DNA of 64,000 bases from Xiphydria camelus (lineage: Eukaryota > Arthropoda > Insecta > Hymenoptera > Xiphydriidae), in NCBI GenBank assembly GCA_963678675.1, contig OY783193.1:5153501-5217500 (forward strand). Reading direction: 5' to 3'. Positions 57,893 through 64,000 of this stretch are shown piece by piece (the first letter of the stretch is position 1; each line of letters starts with the position of its first letter). The notes under the pieces were generated by a model. That model searched no databases. It was given only the letters and a program-made list of their open reading frames with translations, and was not told the origin of the DNA. Made by a program: the position numbers and the translations under genes.

Positions 57893-58040
57893 AAGGCCAT
57901 CACACGTGAAAAAACGTAAGCAGTAACAGTAAGGATGGACCAATCAGAAATACTATTCTTACGGAATTATGCTTAAACAGGCTTTCTGATTGGTCAATCC
58001 TTACTGTTACTGCTTACGTTTTTTCACGTGTGATGGCCTT
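57893..58040. repeat. near-perfect 58-bp inverted repeat (hairpin)
   Basis: Arm 57,893-57,950 (AAGGCCATCACACGTGAAAA ... ACCAATCAGAAA) and arm 57,983-58,040 are complementary with one mismatch in 58. The loop is 32 bp. It lies about 500-600 bp before the CpG-rich region upstream of the myosin gene. No target duplication is obvious. It is either a very young foldback or a selected structure. Confidence 0.92.
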
Positions 58041-61000
58041 AATTAGTCGGCAGCCATATTGGAATTGGTGCTTCCCAACAAAAAATCCTGTATAAAGCCC
58101 CTTGCACAACGAAAGAATAAGTAACAAGGTTCCAATTCGTTGGCTTCCAGTATACGACGTCCGCTATTGGTTAAAATCTGTCTACATGGTCTGTTCTCAT
58201 ATTTCCCGTCTTTGCTTTAATTATCATAGTTAAACGCAAGATGGTGTTTGAAATGCAATTACTCTAGAGTGCCATCTATTACTGTATACCATAATTATAC
58301 TAGACCATATGCAAGTGCCATCTACATTCCATTTAATTCCAATAATATCCATGCGTTTTCCTGTCTTCCGCAGTTCCGTCGATGGTTGTTTCGCGGTCGA
58401 TCACGTGGTTGCCGAGCCCCGACCAATCCGACTCTCTTAGCGTACCACGTGATCACCGAAATCGAAATGGTGGACGTATCGGGACGCAGAATCCCGAAAG
58501 GAGTCGAAGGACGATAACTGGGTAAGGGCCTAGCCGTCAGCCGTGTCATCGGTGATCGGTTCGCGAAAACGATCGACCGGTCATCGCGAGCTTACTCGTG
58601 TTCGATCGTCGCGCGAGGTACGTTGACAGCCAATAAGTTTTAAGAAGTGTCAACCCGACCGTCCGTCCGTATTGTACGTTCTACATACGAGTGAGCGAAA
58701 ACGGGTGACGGGTACGCGACCACGACTGGCGGAGTGTGTGTGCATTTTCGTTGTGTGATCCGATAGTGCGCGAAATTGAGTGAACGAACAAACGAGTGAA
58801 TGCCAACGAAAAACGAGGAAGCCTGGACGGACGAAACTCGACTCAGGAATTGGGCTGGAAGAGCATGCTAGAAATCCGAAGGAATCTGTGTTGTACTGTC
58901 AAGAGAATGTTTCACGGAACGCGTCAAACTCTCCACGAGTTGTAAGGTAGGGGGAACATTCTCAGCTTGCCATTTCGAATGACCTCCGTTTGTCTTCCGA
59001 CTTCGAGCCAACGGCTCGAGATCTCCTTTATCGCCGTAAAAATCCTTTGAACTGAGCGTCCTGGCTGAATGTTGTCGGCCGCACTCCTGTACAAAGGTGC
59101 GGAAGCGCGTCCCCTGGTTGACGTGCAACATGTTCACTGCTCGATCTTTCGCGAGCGAAATGATCTCGTTTTTTTTTCTCGGAACGCGCGATTGTCAATC
59201 GCGATCCGGGGCAATTGTCCTTTTGTTGCGATGTTTCTGCATAAATTCCTTTAAAAAATGATATGGCCCCAATCTCAGCGCGTTGAGCGATATTTTTATT
59301 TGCCAAATATTTTTGTATACTGGTTAAACTTAAACTTGTACAATCCTAAGAAAAGTATATGGAAATAACATCACATTTTATATATTTTATAATTCACTGA
59401 AATGCTTCATAGATACTATTCAAACTACAGGTACAAAGGGTACCTATCGTTATGTTTGAATAACTTTGGACTAGAAGTGCTTTATATACTCGTTACTGGA
59501 ATTTAGGCTATATGATTTCATTATACAAAGTAATATCATGTAGAATATATATAGATTACAGTTACATTTTTGAGGAAAGAAATAATAGCCAAGTTGAATC
59601 GATGCTGTCATCTGTTAACTCGGTCTTTTATTCATATTCCTATTTCTATTTATATTAAAACAGATTCTTTTTGATATATAATTATAGAAGTTTGTTTATA
59701 TCAAGGGTGTGAATTATTTTTAGATACAAACTTATAAATATATCTATACATATTTGATGTATCATGATTTCCCTGCTTTTAAGAGTCGAATACCTAGCTT
59801 ATATCTTCTACCTAAATCATTCCTGCGTAGTTTCCAAACTCGTATAGTTAAAATTATACCGTTTACTGGTAACATCCTGCAAGAGAATACGCCAATCAAA
59901 TTATTTTCGGACGCTATCTAAGTCTGGGGGGGCCAGCTCATTCGAAATAAATCTTGGCCTTATTCCAAATAAATTTATATCAAGCTATTTCAAAGTCCGA
60001 TGAAAATGATAAATTTGGATTCCCATGGTTAAACTAGTGAATTTATTTGTTAAAAGCATCAATTCCAGTCTCTTTCATTATAATTTGCAAAGAGCATTAC
60101 ATTACATTCATTATAATTTGAAAATCGCCATATTCAACTTATAATTCCAGAGTTCAAGATTTTTATTCCCAAACGTGCTTTTCATAGCTTATAGTTCTGA
60201 TTTCTGATTTATGCATTGAAGATAAATATTAGGAACCCGATTTTACTAATATTACGAATAATAATAATAGCTATCTAATCTTCATAATAACAACAAATTC
60301 TAGTACCTCAGCATTGAGAATTACAGTCCATAAAATAAAAAGAGAAGCTTTCCTTAACTTAAAAAGATAACAGATGAATCTAACTGAGCTATTCTTTTTT
60401 TCTTTCCAGCTGAAGATTTTCCAACGACAACAGTTCTGTAGTTAGCACGGTGTTCTTTGGTATCTGCAATAATCATAGCTCGTCATTCGAAGAATGCTAA
60501 GAGGAAACAACCGTTAGATTTAGAATGTTCCCGTAATTCGTATGAAAAAAGAAATAATATCTTAAAAGTTGAAACTATAAATTGAAATGTAGTTCTTCAG
60601 TTTTAACATTTGTATTTTACCATGTCGAGCGATGCTAATCAAGGTGTGCAATGATATTCTGCTGATATTGTCACTCGTTGACGCAACTATTAGGTAGTTT
60701 AAAGAAAAATTCAATGACGCTTTGAAAGTACCTTAACATTTATATATCGCGCAAGGAGAAAAACCGATAGAATACAACGGCACTAAGTTAAATTCTCATT
60801 AGAATTGAGGAGATGTTGAGGAGTAGCTGACAATTCAATGACGCATGGAAGTCTACTAATTTCAATTGCACTCGTTTAATCGTACGTTCAAAATATAGCA
60901 TAAGCAGCCTCCTCGATCTAGATTTCGTGATCCGCGAATGCTGGTGATATTAATGATTTTAACGTGTGAATAAGAACGGTGATGCCGAGGCACTGAAACC

Positions 61001-61265
61001 ATAAACTTTTTAAACAAAATGATGCGTAAAAGGTGTCGCGAACATTTTCATCGTCATTGGGTGTTCGTAACGTCGAAGCGAAAGGAAGAAGAAGGAAGGG
61101 CAGTTTTCAAATATTTCATGGACGACAGAGGACAAGCTTATTAACCCTAGGAAGGGCAAGGTTCGTTCCCTCGATCTGCAACTTTCACTCAAGCTCGGCA
61201 ATGACGGTTGGATAGCGATCTCACTTCAAACAGTCCCTTCCTAATGTCTTCTAGGGTTAAGAAAC
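58041..61265. other. upstream region and 5' UTR intron of the myosin IX gene
   Basis: 58,540-58,860 is CpG-rich and holds a donor-like GCGAG-GTACGTTG at about 58,617; this may be the promoter and non-coding first exon. A good acceptor, TGTCTTCTAG, ends at about 61,255, eleven bases before the start codon. The rest is AT-rich with no exon. The UTR model is inference. Confidence 0.4.
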
Positions 61266-61558
61266 ATGGATAACAGTGGTTCAGGGGTAGTGCAGGTATT
61301 CGTGGGCGAATGGAGTCCCGAATACGAAGCACTCTCGATCAAAGCCACCAAGCAGACATCTTCCGCAGAAATTGTGGAATGTATTATCGAGAAATTGGGA
61401 TTAGTGGACGCCACTGCTACTAATGGCTACGAATTAGCGGAAGTGGTTGGAAATTCCGTTGGTCAGGAGTGCAAGGAAAGAAGACTCGGCCCTACCGAAT
61501 GTCCGGTCGCGCTCATGCTTCTTTGGCCGAAAAATGCTACTCAGCAAGAATACTACAG
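61266..61558 (+). CDS. Myo9: myosin IX exon 1 (RA domain)
   Basis: [20 protein letters not shown] onward to [11 protein letters not shown] plus two bases of Arg; donor TACAG-GTATAA. It encodes the whole Ras-association-like fold. Confidence 0.9.
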
Positions 61559-64000
61559 GTATAACATTACTCTAGTCGATTGCAATTGAGCTGTTCGCTA
61601 CAATGACAACTTCAGTCGAGTTAAGCTTTTGTTGTAGATTTGTTAATTTTCACGTCATATCAACTACATGCCGTATAAGTTACAGGGTTTCCGAGTAATT
61701 CTGAAAAGCCTGTATCTTAAATTGTGTATAGTTGATGTGACGTTAAAAATTGATAAATCTGTAATAAAAACATAACCCGACTTAAGTTGTTGCAGCAAAC
61801 GGCTCAATTGACTCGAATATTTTGAAGTTCCTACAAGAGATATCCTGATTTCTCATCCTATACACACACAGGAACCGAAAAATGTATAACGTTATAATTC
61901 TTATCTCCCAGGTTTTATTTGCGGAAGAAGCAACCGGATTACTTATGGTCCGATAGTAGATTTCCAATGGATCCCCAGCTCCTGAAAGATTATTTCAACA
62001 GATTTTTGTATCAACCGCGCGACAAGGAGTATCCCGATCTCTGCCAGCTGCCAGATCTCAATGAGCAGACTTTATTGGACAATCTCCGCGCGAGATTCCT
62101 CGCGGGCAATATATATACCTACGTCGGAAGCATTTTAATCGCTTTAAATCCCTTTAAGTTTTATCCGATTTACAATCCAAAGTACGTGAAGCTTTATCAA
62201 AATAGAAGATTAGGACCGGACATACCGCCGCACATATTTGCGATAGCGGATGCGGCGTACCATTGCATGCTGAAGGAAAAGCGAAATCAATGCATCGTTA
62301 TCAGCGGCGAGAGTGGTTCTGGTAAAACGGAATCGACGAATTTTTTACTACACCACCTGACCGCGCTCAGTCAAAAGGGATCGCACGGCAGCGGCGTAGA
62401 ACAAACGATACTCAGCGCGGGGCCCGTTCTCGAGGCGTTTGGCAATGCCAAAACCGCGCATAACAATAACAGCAGCCGCTTCGGAAAGTTCATTCAAGTG
62501 AACTACAAGGAGAATGGAATGGTGCACGGGTAAGGATGATAAGACTTCCCTCCTATTTTTATCTCGTCCGATAACTTCGCGAACGTACTTTTCTAACGAA
62601 ACTCTCTTCATCGAACGAACAGGGCGGTGGTTCAAAAGTATCTGCTGGAAAAGTCGCGAATAGTCTCGCAAGGGAAGAACGAACGGAATTACCACGTCTT
62701 CTATTACTTGCTGGCCGGAGCGAACGACCAGGAGAGGAAGGTGCTGCACCTAGAGAGCTGTGATCGTTATAATTATCTGAATAAGAGCGGCTGCTACGGT
62801 CTGGAAAAGATCGACGAGCAACACGAGTTCTCAAGATTGAAGCAGTCCATGGAGATGGTTGGATTCACGCCGGAGAAGCAGAGACGACTCTTTGCCGTTC
62901 TGTCAGCTGTTCTCCTACTCGGTGATTAAGCGAACTGCCGCACGATCTTCGAACAGTGGACTGATAACGGTACATTATTATAGGTAACGTGGAGTTTCAA
63001 CCGAAGAAATCTTATCATCATCACGATGAAGCCGTGGGGGTGAAGAACCCCGAAGTGGTCGCTCTCATATCGGAACTTTTAAGAGTGAAGCAAGAGACGC
63101 TTCTAGCTGCTCTCACTGCCAAGCGGGCGAGGGCTTCCGGGGAAACGCTGGTTATCAATTACCGACTTCCGGAAGCAATCGCCGCGCGAGACGCGATGGC
63201 GAAGTGCTTGTACGGAGCTCTGTTCGACTGGATTGTTCTTCAGGTGAGTCAGTATTCCTCGAAATACGCTCCATTGTACGTATAGAGAGGTGATGAATTT
63301 TCCTTCGCCGGTGACGAAACGATGTATGTAAACCTGAAATCCGAGAATTTCTAAAGTTGAATGACACTTTATTGCCGTAACACTCGAATGTACAAACATG
63401 AGGATAATAATTTCGCTTTTTCATTTATCGCGTAGTACGAGTCCCTCCGTACATTGCACACTACGCTGTCATTAACGTCACTGTCGCAATTATCCTGCCC
63501 AGGTGAATCACGCCTTGCTCTCCAAGAAAGACACTCTGAGAGACCATCAAGGCAATAGCATAGGCGTGCTCGACATCTTCGGCTTCGAGGATTTCAAGAC
63601 TTGCAACAGCTTCGAGCAACTCTGCATCAACTACGCCAACGAACAGCTACAGCACTACTTCAATCAGCACGTGTTCCAGTACGAACAACGAGAGTACCGA
63701 AAGCAGGGAATCCGATGGACGGACATCGGTTACAGCGACAACTCGGGCTGCTTGAATCTTATCGAAGGAAAGCCCAACGGCCTTCTTTGCCTGCTCGATG
63801 ATCAGTGCAAGTCTGTACTCCCGTTGTCTTGTCACTTTCCTGTTATTTAAACACCGAGTTGCCGTTTTAAGACGCCTCCATTTTGACTTCGCAGTTTTCC
63901 CGGCGCGACGAACGAAACGCTGCTGCAGAAGTTTAATTCGGTGAACAAGGATAACCCGTTTTACGAGGCGCCGCAGCGTCGCGAAGCCGCTTTCGTCGTG
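61266..64000 (+). CDS. Myo9: unconventional myosin IX, 5' part (runs off window)
   Basis: Six exons: 61,266-61,558; 61,912-62,529; 62,623-62,921; 62,984-63,243; 63,503-63,810; and 63,895 to beyond the window. All joins are GT-AG and in phase, giving 628 residues. Residues 1-97 form a Ras-association-like domain ([20 protein letters not shown]...), the N-terminal extension that marks class IX. The motor follows: P-loop [10 protein letters not shown] (230-239), switch I NNNSSRFG (282-289) and switch II DIFGFE (514-519), all intact. Myosin IX is a single-headed actin motor whose family carries C1 and RhoGAP domains in the tail, so it turns off Rho at actin structures. The tail is not in this window. 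The ATG is chosen because it gives a clean start before the RA domain and follows an acceptor site. Confidence 0.93.
61912..62529 (+). CDS. Myo9: myosin IX exon 2 (motor start, P-loop, switch I)
   Basis: Acceptor ATCTCCCAG. It encodes [20 protein letters not shown] through the P-loop and switch I to ENGMVH; donor CACGG-GTAAGG. Confidence 0.94.
62623..62921 (+). CDS. Myo9: myosin IX exon 3 (motor)
   Basis: Acceptor CGAACAG. It encodes [20 protein letters not shown], then [13 protein letters not shown], to [10 protein letters not shown]; donor ACTCG-GTGATT. Confidence 0.94.
62984..63243 (+). CDS. Myo9: myosin IX exon 4 (motor)
   Basis: Acceptor TTATAG. It encodes [20 protein letters not shown] through [13 protein letters not shown]; donor CTTCAG-GTGAGT. 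Confidence 0.94.
63503..63810 (+). CDS. Myo9: myosin IX exon 5 (switch II)
   Basis: Acceptor TGCCCAG. It encodes [31 protein letters not shown] and on to LLCLLDDQC; donor GCAA-GTCTGT, a weaker site but required to keep the frame. Confidence 0.92.
63895..64000 (+). CDS. Myo9: myosin IX exon 6 (partial, window edge)
   Basis: Acceptor CTTCGCAG. It encodes [20 protein letters not shown] and continues to the last base of the window still in frame ([10 protein letters not shown]). Confidence 0.9.

Overview
The window is eukaryotic nuclear DNA, almost certainly from an insect and probably a hymenopteran such as an ant. Genes are split by GT-AG introns. AT-rich sequence alternates with CpG-rich blocks that show no CpG depletion. 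There is a Ty1/copia retrotransposon with the insect-type half-tRNA primer site, and a class IX myosin, a class present in bees and ants but missing from Drosophila. The species call is inference. There is no bacterial-style operon, CRISPR array, rRNA or tRNA gene that I could support.

Layout. 1-21.5 kb: no convincing coding sequence. It is most likely the large first intron of an Fhos (FHOD formin) gene on the minus strand. It is filled with short terminal-inverted-repeat (MITE-like) elements, a 285-bp tandem duplication of nested hairpins, and six or seven CpG-rich blocks. 21.57-21.73 kb (-): first coding exon of Fhos, with its downstream exons beyond the left edge. 26.1-33.5 kb (-): eight exons of a large, Ser-rich, mostly disordered protein with four SGE-x-AWW repeats, three LDKY motifs and an Ena/VASP-type FPPPP motif. 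The visible exons join in one frame for 1425 residues. The start codon and upstream exons are not seen, and the end may splice into Fhos. 33.5-44.5 kb: non-coding, with several foldback elements. 44.6-49.96 kb (-): a divergent BTB-BACK-kelch gene. Its first six exons join cleanly, but its 3' end does not resolve in one frame and abuts a foldback insertion.

52,361-56,910 (+): a complete, very young copia element with identical 322-bp LTRs, a CTAAT target duplication and a half-tRNA-iMet primer site. It has one open gag-pol frame, but most of gag, including the zinc knuckle, is missing. 57.9-58.0 kb: a near-perfect 58-bp-arm hairpin. 58.5-64.0 kb (+): the 5' part of a myosin IX gene. Six coding exons (628 residues) cover the Ras-association domain and the first part of the motor; the gene runs off the right edge.

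Three of the genes concern actin: the formin Fhos, the myosin-IX motor, whose family carries a RhoGAP tail, and possibly the AWW-repeat protein. Best candidates for something undescribed are the SGE-x-AWW repeat protein and its possible role as an alternative Fhos N-terminus, the gag-deleted but recently mobile copia copy with unusual TA...CG LTR ends, the tandem nested-hairpin unit at 19.7-20.3 kb, and the set of unrelated short elements that share one CACYGAGA terminus.
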